From: Planctomycetota bacterium
GTDB taxonomy: Bacteria > Planctomycetota > Uabimicrobiia > Uabimicrobiales > Uabimicrobiaceae
Direction of reading: 5' to 3'
NCBI GenBank assembly: GCA_029260735.1
Contig: JAJDCR010000153.1
Span: 1 to 64,000 of the forward strand
DNA length: 64,000 nt
In this document: positions 53,101-60,925 of the stretch, in pieces
Layout of the letters: each line of letters begins with the position of its first letter
Numbering within the stretch: the first letter of the stretch is position 1
Translations under genes and position numbers: made by a program
The notes under the pieces: model-generated
Databases searched by the model: none
Told to the model about the DNA's origin: nothing
The model's input: the letters and a program-made list of their open reading frames with translations, nothing else

Positions 53101-53221
53101 GAATGTGATTTACTTGTTGTGGGAGAGTTTTTTGAGAACTGTTAGAAGTTCCTGGATCTTCTCCACAAGATATCACAAATAAAAGTAAACAAATTACAAT
53201 CCATAAAACTCGCATATTCAT
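50186..53221 (-). CDS. Large lipoprotein with tandem PEGA-type beta domains
   Basis: The start is the ATG at 53221 or 53215; the longer frame is upstream of the signal. MRVLWIVICLLLFVISC is a lipoprotein signal with lipobox VISC. A Lys/Glu/Ser-rich stretch (about residues 45-115) includes units such as SEKISEKISEKTQEK. The rest is made of about eight beta-sandwich units of 70-90 residues with the PEGA pattern, for example LRLGDYTLVVEQEGYEAW, ITPGEHVFQVFKTGYLPQEE and LIPGKHFLRIEKPGYTKISE. PEGA domains are found in surface proteins. The C-terminal 250 residues are unassigned and more helical. It is probably a surface-exposed envelope protein. The gene for the second sigma factor lies about 200 bases upstream. 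Confidence 0.87.
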   Translation of the reverse strand: MNMRVLWIVICLLLFVISCGEDPGTSNSSQKTLPQQVNHIQNQKMEENSSSQKAKKETKETIEKNTSLKKTEALTKKTSEKISEKISEKTQEKTSEKTSEPVTEEVNAENYKTEQGKSIDNLSLTRPLRLQFIYDTPAHTPATPKVTLYQKDQSMEWRQPLRLGDYTLVVEQEGYEAWTNDFILETGKQDFVLEVLLEASSRKLVFSIWEKSPDKTITPDEILINGKVYRENQLITPGEHVFQVFKTGYLPQEEKVTVLASRAPFVFSRQTQALPRLVTISFVKENGISVSPSGVKWNNYHWDNKQVLEITPGEYTLEVDNAQYEKLKQTILVQPGEGVKEVEVTLQSKTSPKCLVSLKAMSPFPGPGTYQVSPELVTLNKTSLKAEHPFASGTYELIVEIPGYPRIQENVKVPLGKSHLIIEKTIIPSPRQVIFEIISQGKQVEPEKILVNGKKFTGTLIPGKHFLRIEKPGYTKISEEIFVDLDINKKPFSLTRQMQVLPVEINFVFQDTQGQAVSPEAIKWENQSWDKTPLHVLPGQYSIEIKHSGYEDFQQEIKVQPGEETQNIKIQLQKKQVEEKTIDQTIREIELLVVSDSKPEVFIQPAIMTLNDQSYTPGISKEVGEYALVVWESGHAMYTHQLVIEPSKDKFTFTATLQSPPRKVNVTFDYDIPPAPDYPTCEVKISSTKTEEAQTLHDGIMIKPAEYIIEATQVGYEYTGNKVIFIAPQSDPFELKIPMRIKKAKAKTNSSSTPSESSKNIELTPEKTTKASSKIDKCVLVIVAVDPKTKEKIKPTQLLVDGKPYLDEWIPIGTSVQLEVLFKNYASYRESIVVKSLEEVHEIYVPLSPLKVMVFTSSSSDTPLDEIFYPYSFELDGKVIEDHLIKKESKENLFYYTLWVPETAKEILIYSGYRFNDKDLIRNHQNIGYLSQIDAYRLTTHLDKVREKLGNAKALSTIESLLGRYLIKWRGSWDSDKKIHLLNYLFQWEVKEMDLLPRKDRILNKIEVLGE

Positions 53222-53421
53222 ATCTCTACTTTCGGAAAATACTCGACAAAATACTTTTGTGTTGTGAACATGATGACAGTCCATTTATTCTCTTTGATTA
53301 TTATCTTTATTCAGAGAAAAATATACAACCTACGCTTCTTAGGTGCAAGAAAATTTGTCGAAAAGGATTCTCTTCTCCTCCAGAAACTTATCGTTTCTCT
53401 ATGTTTTGAAGTAGAGCTAGC

Positions 53422-54240
53422 TTACTTAAAGTTTTTTTCTAAAGATTTACGCAACATTTGAAGAGTTTCTTTCTCAATTTGTCGAATTCTCTCTTTTGTC
53501 AGGTTCAAAACTTGAGCAATTTCTTTTAGTGTCATAGGAGTTTGTCCATCTAGTCCATAGCGTAGTTTTATAACTTGAGTGCGTTTTTTACCTAAGCTTT
53601 CAAGAGTAGATAAGACCCATTCATATTCACTTTGCTCAAAAATCTTTTTGTAAGTGTTTTTTTGTCTTAAGTCTTCTACCCACGCTTGTTTTGCATTGAT
53701 AGACTGGAGGCTTTGGATACCTTCTAAAGCACGAGTTGTGATAAGGGCCTCGTTGACTATTTTCTTTTTTACTCCCTCTCTATGAGCGAATTCTACTAGT
53801 TCTTCTAAAGACGCATCTTTTCCTGAAGTCTTAGATATGGTAGCAGCATATTCTTTACATTGAGATATAATTTTCTTCATGTAAGCTGGAATTTTTATAA
53901 GTTGGTTTTTTTCTGTAATTCCACGGCAAATAGCGTGTTTAATCCAAAAAGTAGCATAAGTTGAAAAACGACATCCTTTTTCTGGACGGAAACGTTCTAC
54001 TGCTTGAAGTAAACCAATATTACCTTCTTCTATTAAGTCAGCTAAAGCAATTCCACAGTTGGTGTATTTTTTGGCAATACTGACAACCAGGCGTAGATTG
54101 CACTTTATAAGCTCTTGTCTTGCTTCTGGCTCATTTTTCTTACATCTTTTGATAATTTCACGTTCTTTTTTTGCAGTCAAAATAGGATATCTTTTGATCT
54201 CTTTGAAATATGCTTTTAATGTAGGATCTTCAATTATCAT
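53422..54240 (-). CDS. Alternative sigma-70 family factor (group 2/3 type)
   Basis: The 272 residues lack regions 1.1 and the long spacer. Present are part of region 1.2 (LKAYFKEIKRYPILTAKKER), region 2 (NLRLVVSIAKKYTNCGIALA and FSTYATFWIKHAICRG), region 3 (IKIPAYMKKIISQCKEYA) and region 4 (TLKEIAQVLNLTKERIRQIE). The -10 reading helix is close to that of RpoD, so it may use promoters like those of the housekeeping factor under special conditions. GGGAG precedes the ATG. No anti-sigma factor gene lies next to it. Confidence 0.93.
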   Translation of the reverse strand: MIIEDPTLKAYFKEIKRYPILTAKKEREIIKRCKKNEPEARQELIKCNLRLVVSIAKKYTNCGIALADLIEEGNIGLLQAVERFRPEKGCRFSTYATFWIKHAICRGITEKNQLIKIPAYMKKIISQCKEYAATISKTSGKDASLEELVEFAHREGVKKKIVNEALITTRALEGIQSLQSINAKQAWVEDLRQKNTYKKIFEQSEYEWVLSTLESLGKKRTQVIKLRYGLDGQTPMTLKEIAQVLNLTKERIRQIEKETLQMLRKSLEKNFK

Positions 54241-54513
54241 AGCTAAGCTCCCTTATGGTGAAAAAAGAAAGTAGAAACTTGTATTGTTATGGTATTTCTC
54301 TGCTTGGTGTAATTAGCAAGAGCTGTGCCATTCATCTTTTATTAATATTTTTTTTGTTTTATTTTTCCTGTAAGTTATTTCTTTATTTGTGTTTATGGTA
54401 TTATATCTTTCTCTTGAGAGAAAGATTTCTGGACAAAGAAGAGTTTATGTGTCAAAAAAAACCTACAACACTCTCCTCAAGAGGGGACACTCTTGTGTTT
54501 CTTTTTTAGGTCA
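54241..54513. other. Noncoding region between the sigma factor and kinase leaders
   Basis: A plus-strand frame (54255-54509) is open, mostly hydrophobic, and overlaps the divergent promoter region; it has no ribosome site and I do not accept it. The sequence is AT-rich with no clear promoter that I can defend. Confidence 0.4.
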
Positions 54514-54676
54514 TTAGTGAGAAAACAAAAGTTTTTGGATCTTTTTAGTTTGCTCTTTTGATCTCTGACTTCGTCACTCCTCAATTACAGAAAAGGACTA
54601 TGCGCTTCGTCGCTTCTTGTCAGAAATCAAAATTTCTAAACTAAAAAGGCCCAAAAACTTTTGATTCCCCACTTTC
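54514..54676 (+). promoter_or_regulatory. Fold-back leader element of the pseudokinase gene
   Basis: Arms at 54526-54551 and 54638-54663 are reverse complements at 24 of 26 positions, and the pairing resumes inside (GATCTCTGAC with GTCAGAAATC). The result is a long imperfect hairpin of about 138 bases. The outer ends, TTAGTGAGAAA and CCAAAAACTT...CCCCACTTTC, recur at 19170-19206 before the kinase-HEAT gene in the same sense. The element ends 73 bases before the ATG at 54750. It could be a structured regulatory leader or a small fold-back mobile element. Confidence 0.7.
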
Positions 54677-54749
54677 TTTGAAAAGGCTTTTCTCTTGATA
54701 AAACAAACCTGTTTCCATAAAATAGATAGATCTAATACGAGGAGATTTT

Positions 54750-57700
54750 ATGGTTGCGGATAAGGATCTACAAAAGAAAGCTCGAAATTATCCTCAGATT
54801 GATGGATACAAAGTTTCACAAGAGATCAAAATAGCGGGTTTAAAGTCGGAGAGAGTTTTTCGAGGAGTCCAATTGTCCTTGGATCGCGAAGTGATGATTC
54901 GTACTCTCAACAAAAGACTAACAGAAAACAAAGATGTCTTGAAAAAATTCGTTCATGAATCATTGGCTATAGCTAAATTGAAGCACGCTAATATTATTGG
55001 AGGGATTGATGCAGGGAATACTCCTAAGGGGATATACTATTTCGTTTTGGAGTACATCAAGGGAGACTCTTTGTTTGAAAGAATGAAGGCTCAGGGGACT
55101 TTAAGTGTCTATCAAAGTTTAGAGATATCTCAGCAAATAGCCTCTGCTTTAGAGTATGTCTATGAAAAGGGTTTTAAACAGCGAGATATTCATCCCGAAA
55201 ATATTATTATTAGTAGTGATAATGTTGCGAAACTAGCGAACTTGCGCTTGAATAAACAGACTAAGTCACTTTGCCAAGATAAGCTTTTACAGGCTTACTA
55301 CATGAGTCCAGAGGTTTTTATAAGTTCTAAAACTGTGGATTTGAGATCTGATATGTACTCTTTGGGAATAGCCTTATTTCATATGGTAACAGGGGCTTTA
55401 CCCTTCAAGTACACCACTCTTCCTGAGATAAAAAAAGCACACCTTTCAGAACCTCCTATCCATCCTCAACAACTAAGAAAAGATATTCCTGATGTTGTTT
55501 GCCATATTATTGGAAAATGTTTGGCTAAGAACCCAGAGCAAAGATATCAGACATATAGTAGCTTTATAAAAGATACTTCTCGCTTTTTAAAGCACCTTGA
55601 GATTGAGAAAATTAAGGAAAAGAAGAAAGAGGAAAGGAAAAAGCGTAAGAAAGAAGAGGATATTTTTGACGGTTTTGTCACGACCCTCCCTCGATTAGAT
55701 CCTGTCGAAATAGCTAACTCTACCCTTTCTAAAACCCAAGAAAACTTTCGTTTTGAAACAAAAATGCCCGAGCTTACAACTGCTACAAGGCGCAATACTG
55801 TTGTTTCTGTTCCTACTCAAAAAACGTACTCTTGGTTTGTTTATTTACTATTAATTCTCTTTGTTTTTCTTTTTGCCGGAGCAGCCGCAGTGGCTTCTTT
55901 TTGGTATTGGAAAAACTATTACCTGTCGTCTCCTGAGAAAAAATCTACTCATAACAACTCGGAGTTTGTTTCTCAAGAAGAAGAAACGATGAGTTTAGCC
56001 AGAAGAGAACTAGAATCTCTAGAGAATCGAGTTTATGATTTTCTGAGCAGAGAGAAAGTTTCTCAACTTCAAGAAGATTACAAATCTCTCCTTCAAAGAT
56101 ATAAAAATCATCCCATTCAAAGCAAAATTGCAATCTCTTTTATAAATTTTAAAAACGTATGTCAAGACCATGCAGAGAAAGAATATCGGGAGAGAAGAGA
56201 AACTTTGCAGAGTTATTTAGAAAAATGGAAAAGCAATCAAAATCCTTACTTCTTGAGACAAGGCTGCGATGTTCTTTCTGACTTTCCAGAAGGTTTATTT
56301 TGGACTTCCCAGGCTAAGAGACTGCAAAAAGAAAGAGAAGAGCTCGAAGCAAAGATAATCTCTGCATACAAAAAGGACAAAAAGAAGGCTTTTCTTTTGA
56401 AGAAAAAAGGAGCCTACCGAGAAGCCCTCCATCTTTTGGATAATGTTTTGTCTTACATTTTAGAAACGGAAAAAGAAGAAGTTCAAAATTTCTACAATGA
56501 AGTAGATGGAATGTATAAAAAAGTTAGACAGCAGGCTAAAGATAAGTATGGCGAGGCTTTTCGAGAAGAGATGGATCAAGCTCTTTGGGATAAAGACACT
56601 CCTCGATTAACGGCAACCATAAAAAAGTATGAAGAGTATGGTGACTTCCGTGATTTTGTGGAAAGAGAAAAGAGTCGCTTAAGAGTGTTAGATAGCTTAG
56701 AGCATTTTTTGTATCCAAAAAATGTTCTAAACTATCTAGCAGATAAGGAATTGACTTCCGAAGATCTATCTAGATGGAGCCAGGGAAATTCTCCTCATCG
56801 TGACTGGACTCTTTGTGTTTACCACATACGTGAAGGTAAATGGAAGGAAGCTAAAAAATATCTTCCTTTTTTAGACGAGGAAGATTCTTTTCACTACGAA
56901 AAGATAGTGCAAAAAAATCTAGATTCGAGAGATATCCAGCTTTCTTGGGGTCAGGTAAAAAAATTGTTGTCAGAAGGCAAGTTAAAACTAGCTTGGGAAA
57001 TGTTCATCGGAATGGAGAAGCGTTTTTCTACAGAAGAGTTGGAAGAAAAACTTTCTGATTACTTTCCTTTGCGCAAAAAAGTACAAAGAAACTATCTGCA
57101 TCACTATGCTGTTTTTTTATACTTTAATCATCCTTTTAGTTATTTCGAGAGTAAGAGCGGAGATTTTCGGATATCTTACAAAAATTTTTCTGAAAACAGT
57201 TTGGGAGATTTTTGGGGAACTACTACTACTTATTTAGAAGAAGAGTGGTCTGAAAAAGGAATCATTGCAGCTCCTCCGAAAAAGAAGGTTTTTGAAGTGT
57301 ACTGGAAAGGTGTTGTTAATGGAGACATTATCTTTTCTGCTTTTTTGGAACCGGAAGAAAAGATTGTCAACCAGGGGATTTCAATTTATAAGCAAGGAAA
57401 TAGTTTAGATCAACTGGAGAAGTACTTAGTTCTATTGGGCTTTCACCCTAAAGCCTTGATTGCTACAGAAATTTATGAGAAAACAAGTGATCCTGCCCAT
57501 TTTTTAAAACGTATATCTCGTGGCTCGGTACCAGATCATCAGGTAGCCTTGGTTCATCTAGAAGGAAAAGCTCCTAATCTACCTTTTAGAGAAAACGAAT
57601 TAGGGAAAAAGCAAGCGGAGATGAACTTAGGGCAAGATAAAAAATATTTACTTAAGTTATCTGCTCGAAAAAGAACAGTTTTTGTTTCTATATCTTCTGA

Positions 57701-57908
57701 AAAAAAGAAAGTAGAACTCTCTTTAAACCAAGCCAAATATACTAGCGGCTTTGTCGGTTTCTATAGTAACACTAGAGTTCGGTTTTCTCAAGTTACCATA
57801 GAAGGAAGGCTCGACTCTTTGTGGTTAAAACAAGTGAAAAAAATCGTTGAAGAAAACCCGGAAGTATACTTGAAAAAGAAATTAAAATTGCCAAAGGGAA
57901 TAGATTAA
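54750..57908 (+). CDS. Membrane pseudokinase with a large ectodomain
   Basis: GAGGAG precedes the ATG. Residues about 18-285 have the kinase fold, but VMIR has R51 in place of the ATP-binding lysine, the catalytic loop is QRD (144-146), and DFG is ANL (163-165). Nucleotide-dependent catalysis is very unlikely. A basic linker (EKKKEERKKRKKEE) and one membrane helix (about 360-388: WFVYLLLILFVFLFAGAAAV) follow. The outer part has helical, TPR-like or coiled-coil regions to about residue 780 and ends in a beta-rich domain (about 800-1035) whose last strands, SGFVGFYSNTRVRFSQVTIE, resemble concanavalin-like/DUF1080 domains. It may sense an envelope ligand and signal by binding. It overlaps kdsC by one base (TAATG). 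Confidence 0.92.
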   Translation: MVADKDLQKKARNYPQIDGYKVSQEIKIAGLKSERVFRGVQLSLDREVMIRTLNKRLTENKDVLKKFVHESLAIAKLKHANIIGGIDAGNTPKGIYYFVLEYIKGDSLFERMKAQGTLSVYQSLEISQQIASALEYVYEKGFKQRDIHPENIIISSDNVAKLANLRLNKQTKSLCQDKLLQAYYMSPEVFISSKTVDLRSDMYSLGIALFHMVTGALPFKYTTLPEIKKAHLSEPPIHPQQLRKDIPDVVCHIIGKCLAKNPEQRYQTYSSFIKDTSRFLKHLEIEKIKEKKKEERKKRKKEEDIFDGFVTTLPRLDPVEIANSTLSKTQENFRFETKMPELTTATRRNTVVSVPTQKTYSWFVYLLLILFVFLFAGAAAVASFWYWKNYYLSSPEKKSTHNNSEFVSQEEETMSLARRELESLENRVYDFLSREKVSQLQEDYKSLLQRYKNHPIQSKIAISFINFKNVCQDHAEKEYRERRETLQSYLEKWKSNQNPYFLRQGCDVLSDFPEGLFWTSQAKRLQKEREELEAKIISAYKKDKKKAFLLKKKGAYREALHLLDNVLSYILETEKEEVQNFYNEVDGMYKKVRQQAKDKYGEAFREEMDQALWDKDTPRLTATIKKYEEYGDFRDFVEREKSRLRVLDSLEHFLYPKNVLNYLADKELTSEDLSRWSQGNSPHRDWTLCVYHIREGKWKEAKKYLPFLDEEDSFHYEKIVQKNLDSRDIQLSWGQVKKLLSEGKLKLAWEMFIGMEKRFSTEELEEKLSDYFPLRKKVQRNYLHHYAVFLYFNHPFSYFESKSGDFRISYKNFSENSLGDFWGTTTTYLEEEWSEKGIIAAPPKKKVFEVYWKGVVNGDIIFSAFLEPEEKIVNQGISIYKQGNSLDQLEKYLVLLGFHPKALIATEIYEKTSDPAHFLKRISRGSVPDHQVALVHLEGKAPNLPFRENELGKKQAEMNLGQDKKYLLKLSARKRTVFVSISSEKKKVELSLNQAKYTSGFVGFYSNTRVRFSQVTIEGRLDSLWLKQVKKIVEENPEVYLKKKLKLPKGID

Positions 57909-58396
57909 TGATTGATCTGATTACTTTAATTTTACTCGATGTAGATGGAGTGCTCACCGATGGGAGTGTTATTTTAGATAAGGATGGAGAGGAGATAAAA
58001 AACTTTTCTGTGCGAGATGGACTTGCTATAAAAATGCTCATGGAGAATGAAATTCGGGTGGGGATTATTACAGGCCGGAAGTCTGCTGCTCTCTCTCATC
58101 GCCTGACAGATTTGAATGTTGAAATTGTCTACCAAGGTGTTAAAGATAAAATTAATGTATATGAAAAAATTCTCAAAGAATACGAGTTAGAAGATTATCA
58201 GGTATGCTATATGGGAGACGATTTACCGGATATTCCAGTTTTAAAGAAGGTTGGTTTGGCCGCCTGTCCTAAGGATGCTGTTGAGGAAGTAAAGGTATTA
58301 GCCCATTTTTGTTCTCAAAAGCGAGGAGGAAGAGGGTGTGTTCGAGATTTGGCAGAGTTTATTTTAAAAAGCCAAGGTAAATGGCCTAAATTTTAA
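57908..58396 (+). CDS. kdsC: 3-deoxy-D-manno-octulosonate 8-phosphate phosphatase (KdsC-type HAD)
   Basis: The 162-residue product has HAD motifs LLDVDGVLTDG, ITGRKS, a lysine in GVKDKI and CYMGDDLPDIPVL, and lacks a cap domain, as in KdsC. It removes phosphate from Kdo 8-phosphate in lipopolysaccharide core synthesis. The C-terminal RGGRGCVRDLAEFIL is the usual KdsC tail. Its start overlaps the pseudokinase stop by one base, so the two are translationally coupled, which is an unusual partner. A strong terminator follows. Confidence 0.9.
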   Translation: MIDLITLILLDVDGVLTDGSVILDKDGEEIKNFSVRDGLAIKMLMENEIRVGIITGRKSAALSHRLTDLNVEIVYQGVKDKINVYEKILKEYELEDYQVCYMGDDLPDIPVLKKVGLAACPKDAVEEVKVLAHFCSQKRGGRGCVRDLAEFILKSQGKWPKF

Positions 58397-58405
58397 GAGT
58401 AGAGA

Positions 58406-58430
58406 GCAAGCTCAGAGTGGCTGAGCTTGC
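58406..58430. terminator. Terminator between kdsC and the PEP-CTERM gene
   Basis: GCAAGCTCAG and CTGAGCTTGC form a perfect 10-bp stem around AGTGG, placed between two convergent genes. It can stop both, although the T run is short. Confidence 0.75.
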
Positions 58431-58440
58431 TTCGAAGAGT

Positions 58441-59184
58441 TTATTTTCGTTTACGCAAAGCTAAGAAGCCTGCGGCAAGTCCAAAAAGAAGAATAGAACT
58501 AGGCTCTGGAACAGAACCAATTTCGATATCAATATTTTCGAACAAAGCGGGCTGACTGGATGTATACAAGCCAAGACGTCCATTTAGGAAAGTCGAATCA
58601 TTAAAGTTTATATTGACTAAATTTCCTCCGCCTACTTCATCTAATGTAAAAGACACATTATTTCCTTGTCTTTGAACAACAAAATCATAAGACACATTGC
58701 GCTCATATTGACGAGCTCCATTAGGACCAGGGTCTTGGAAATGAAAGGTATTGTTGCTAGCAACTTCTTTAAGTAAACGAATTCCGTGAACACCTCCAGG
58801 AATTGCTGAAACATTACTGACACCATTGGTTCCTAATCCATCACCAAACCCGCTGTTGTTGTCAAACGAATCCCAAGCAAAGCGATAGTTGTTGGCACTA
58901 TCCTGAAAGCCAAAAGTGAACCCCATAATATCATCATCAGCACTTGTTGTTCGCATTCTCCCTGAAAAAGTAAAATCTCCATTGACGACAAAGTCGCTTA
59001 AGAGAAGTCCGCTATCAGGAGAAATTAAAGTGCCATTTGATTGTCCCCAAGCTCCTGTATTACTGTCAGAATGAGGGTTGTTTTCTTGGGTCCATTCATT
59101 CAATAGTTGAGTGGCAGAAAAAGGAACAGCATTTACTGTTGCTATAGCTACCCCCATTATAAGAAGTAAAATTATTTTGTGCAT
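58441..59184 (-). CDS. PEP-CTERM sorting-signal protein
   Basis: A signal peptide (MHKIILLLIMGVAIATVNA) is followed by a beta-rich domain with calcium- or lectin-like features, FTFGFQDSANNYRFAWDSFD and LGLYTSSQPALFENIDIEI, resembling thrombospondin C-terminal/LamG-type jelly rolls. The C-terminus is VPEPSSILLFGLAAGFLALR followed by KRK, the PEP-CTERM signal cut by an exosortase. The protein should be exported and sorted to the surface or extracellular matrix. AGGAG precedes the ATG and the promoter at 59278-59306 lies upstream. The exosortase gene is not in the window. Confidence 0.92.
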   Translation of the reverse strand: MHKIILLLIMGVAIATVNAVPFSATQLLNEWTQENNPHSDSNTGAWGQSNGTLISPDSGLLLSDFVVNGDFTFSGRMRTTSADDDIMGFTFGFQDSANNYRFAWDSFDNNSGFGDGLGTNGVSNVSAIPGGVHGIRLLKEVASNNTFHFQDPGPNGARQYERNVSYDFVVQRQGNNVSFTLDEVGGGNLVNINFNDSTFLNGRLGLYTSSQPALFENIDIEIGSVPEPSSILLFGLAAGFLALRKRK

Positions 59185-59525
59185 TGTTTGTTCTCCTGAA
59201 AGTTAGAGTTTCTCTCGTTCTCAAAAACTGCTGAAAAAATATGTATTTTTCGTTTATTAAAAATGAAATCTATTAAAATAATAAAGCAATAAGTTCAAAG
59301 TGTCAACTTGGAAAAGAAATTTTTCGAAAGAAATTAAAAACTTTTTTGGTTTTCCAAACAAAATACAAAAACATACGTTATAATAGTAAAGAGAAGAATG
59401 AAACCTAATCATAAACAATATTTTTTTCTGATTTGAGTAGTTTTTTCTTTGTTTGTTTGATTTCTTCCTCTTGATTTTCGGCTTTTATATACAATTTTCC
59501 GATGGTCTTTGCTGAGGAGATGGAA
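59185..59525. other. Divergent intergenic region
   Basis: It holds the promoter of the PEP-CTERM gene (59278-59306) and, on the plus strand, a TATAAT near 59379-59386 that may serve the small gene at 59526. I see no gene here. Confidence 0.45.
59278..59306 (-). promoter_or_regulatory. Sigma-70 promoter of the PEP-CTERM gene
   Basis: On the minus strand TTGACA (complement of 59301-59306) and TATTAT (complement of 59278-59283) are separated by exactly 17 bases, about 94 bases before the start codon. This is the best consensus promoter in the window. Confidence 0.7.
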
Positions 59526-59729
59526 ATGAAAAACGATAAAAGATTTATTGATTCTAGAGGTAAAACTTACCCTCAAAAACTATGGAGAGAAATGGAAGCT
59601 CCTGAAGATTGTCTCCCCGACTCTGATTTAAATGGGATTGCCAGTGACTTTAGTCTTTGGGCAATGGGTAGCAATTCTAAAGACAAAAAACTCTCCATCC
59701 TAGCCTTCCTATTATGTGTTTTCAAGTAA
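59526..59729 (+). CDS. Small protein, unknown
   Basis: The ATG at 59526 is placed six bases after GAGGAG; other in-frame ATGs are upstream. The 67-residue product is MKNDKRFIDSRGKTYPQKLW and on, mostly charged, with a hydrophobic C-terminus (LSILAFLLCVF). A hairpin overlaps its stop codon. The start signal supports it; no family is recognised. Confidence 0.5.
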   Translation: MKNDKRFIDSRGKTYPQKLWREMEAPEDCLPDSDLNGIASDFSLWAMGSNSKDKKLSILAFLLCVFK

Positions 59730-59751
59730 ACACATTACCCCAAATAAGGGG
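59714..59751 (+). terminator. Twin hairpins at the end of the small gene
   Basis: ATGTGTTT and AAACACAT form one stem that spans the stop codon; CCCC-AAATAA-GGGG forms a second one, followed by AGATTTTG. They look like a tandem terminator. Confidence 0.6.
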
Positions 59752-59982
59752 AGATTTTGTAACTTTTTTGGCATTTTTTCAGGATGATGATTGTTTTGAT
59801 TGTACTGTCATCATTAAAACAAGCTAAATGATATTCATCAGAATTTTGTTTACTTGCTTATTTTTTTTTGTATTATTAATATAAGAAAATATTTCTGATA
59901 AAACATTGCCAAAAATTATGTGAGACATTTGTCTCCAAAACTCTAATACAAATCTCCCCTTAACCTTATTACTCAAAATATT

Positions 59983-60870
59983 ATGAAGAAGATATACTCT
60001 CTTTTTGCCTTTCTCTCCTTCTTTTTCTTACCTTGTTGCACCACCCCTGAAAAATTTATTCCCCCCACAAAAGTTCCTGATGCAACAATAATAGCTAAAA
60101 ATAAAATACCGGTTGCTTTGGTCTTTGATGAAAGTCAAATGGGAAAAGACACCCCAGGACGAAAATTGATGATTGATATCATGAAAAGCCACCTCCAGCA
60201 AGATCTTCAAGTTGTTGATGACAGGAAAAAAGCGCAGGTACTTATTCATGTATGGCTTAGTTCAGAGTTGGTTTGGGAGCCTATCACAAAGATACCATAT
60301 TGGTATTCGACAATGGGGTCAAAAGCAGTTTCTCAGAAAAATAAAATCGTTTATTGGGACTTTATTTTACGTAGTGGGGAAAGATCTAGCCAAGAAATCG
60401 TAAAACCTGTTTCTGCTATTAGCATTGGAAATATACAAGCTCGTAAACTTTCTATTGAACGTTTGTCAACAGCTGTAGCGAATGAAATTAGAAAAAAGAC
60501 CTACGTTAAGCCCCGAAAATATTTTGTTCAGTTTATTGATTTTGATGAAGGTGGGAGAGAAAAAATGGAGAGTGTGTTATCTGCTCTCAAAGCAAATAAT
60601 ACCATCTCTATTCTGGACCAAAAATATGGGGGAGATCGATTCTTTGAGTATGAAGTTGAATGGTTAAAAGAACATTCTTCGGAGAAAATTGTCAGTGTCA
60701 TTTTGGGAGCAGGGGCTGAACAAAAACTAGTTATTTCTCCTCTATCAACCTCGGCGAATACTCTTATTTTTAGACTAGATAAAGACAAAGACAAAAAAGA
60801 AGAAGTAGAGCCGGAAGACTCTACAGAAGACTCTACAGAAGAAAAGAAGAAAGAGACTCGCAAGGTCTAA
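59983..60870 (+). CDS. Lipoprotein, unknown
   Basis: MKKIYSLFAFLSFFFLPCC is a lipoprotein signal. The 275-residue mature part has alternating alpha/beta regions (KIPVALVFDESQMGKDTPGR, AQVLIHVWLSSELVW, KYFVQFIDFDEGGREKMESV) that resemble the CsgG/LpoB/GNA1162-type periplasmic proteins only loosely. The tail is very acidic and low in complexity (KDKDKKEEVEPEDSTEDSTE). It has no good ribosome site. It precedes the MTHFR gene by 55 bases in the same direction. Its function is unknown. Confidence 0.8.
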   Translation: MKKIYSLFAFLSFFFLPCCTTPEKFIPPTKVPDATIIAKNKIPVALVFDESQMGKDTPGRKLMIDIMKSHLQQDLQVVDDRKKAQVLIHVWLSSELVWEPITKIPYWYSTMGSKAVSQKNKIVYWDFILRSGERSSQEIVKPVSAISIGNIQARKLSIERLSTAVANEIRKKTYVKPRKYFVQFIDFDEGGREKMESVLSALKANNTISILDQKYGGDRFFEYEVEWLKEHSSEKIVSVILGAGAEQKLVISPLSTSANTLIFRLDKDKDKKEEVEPEDSTEDSTEEKKKETRKV

Positions 60871-60925
60871 CATCTAAAATGTTTTTATCTTGTGGCATAG
60901 TCTTCCTGCTATTTGGAGCTATATA

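Noticed and set aside
54255..54509. Plus-strand 84-residue hydrophobic frame
   Set aside because: It begins at the sigma-factor start region, has no ribosome site, and its composition reflects T-rich noncoding DNA.
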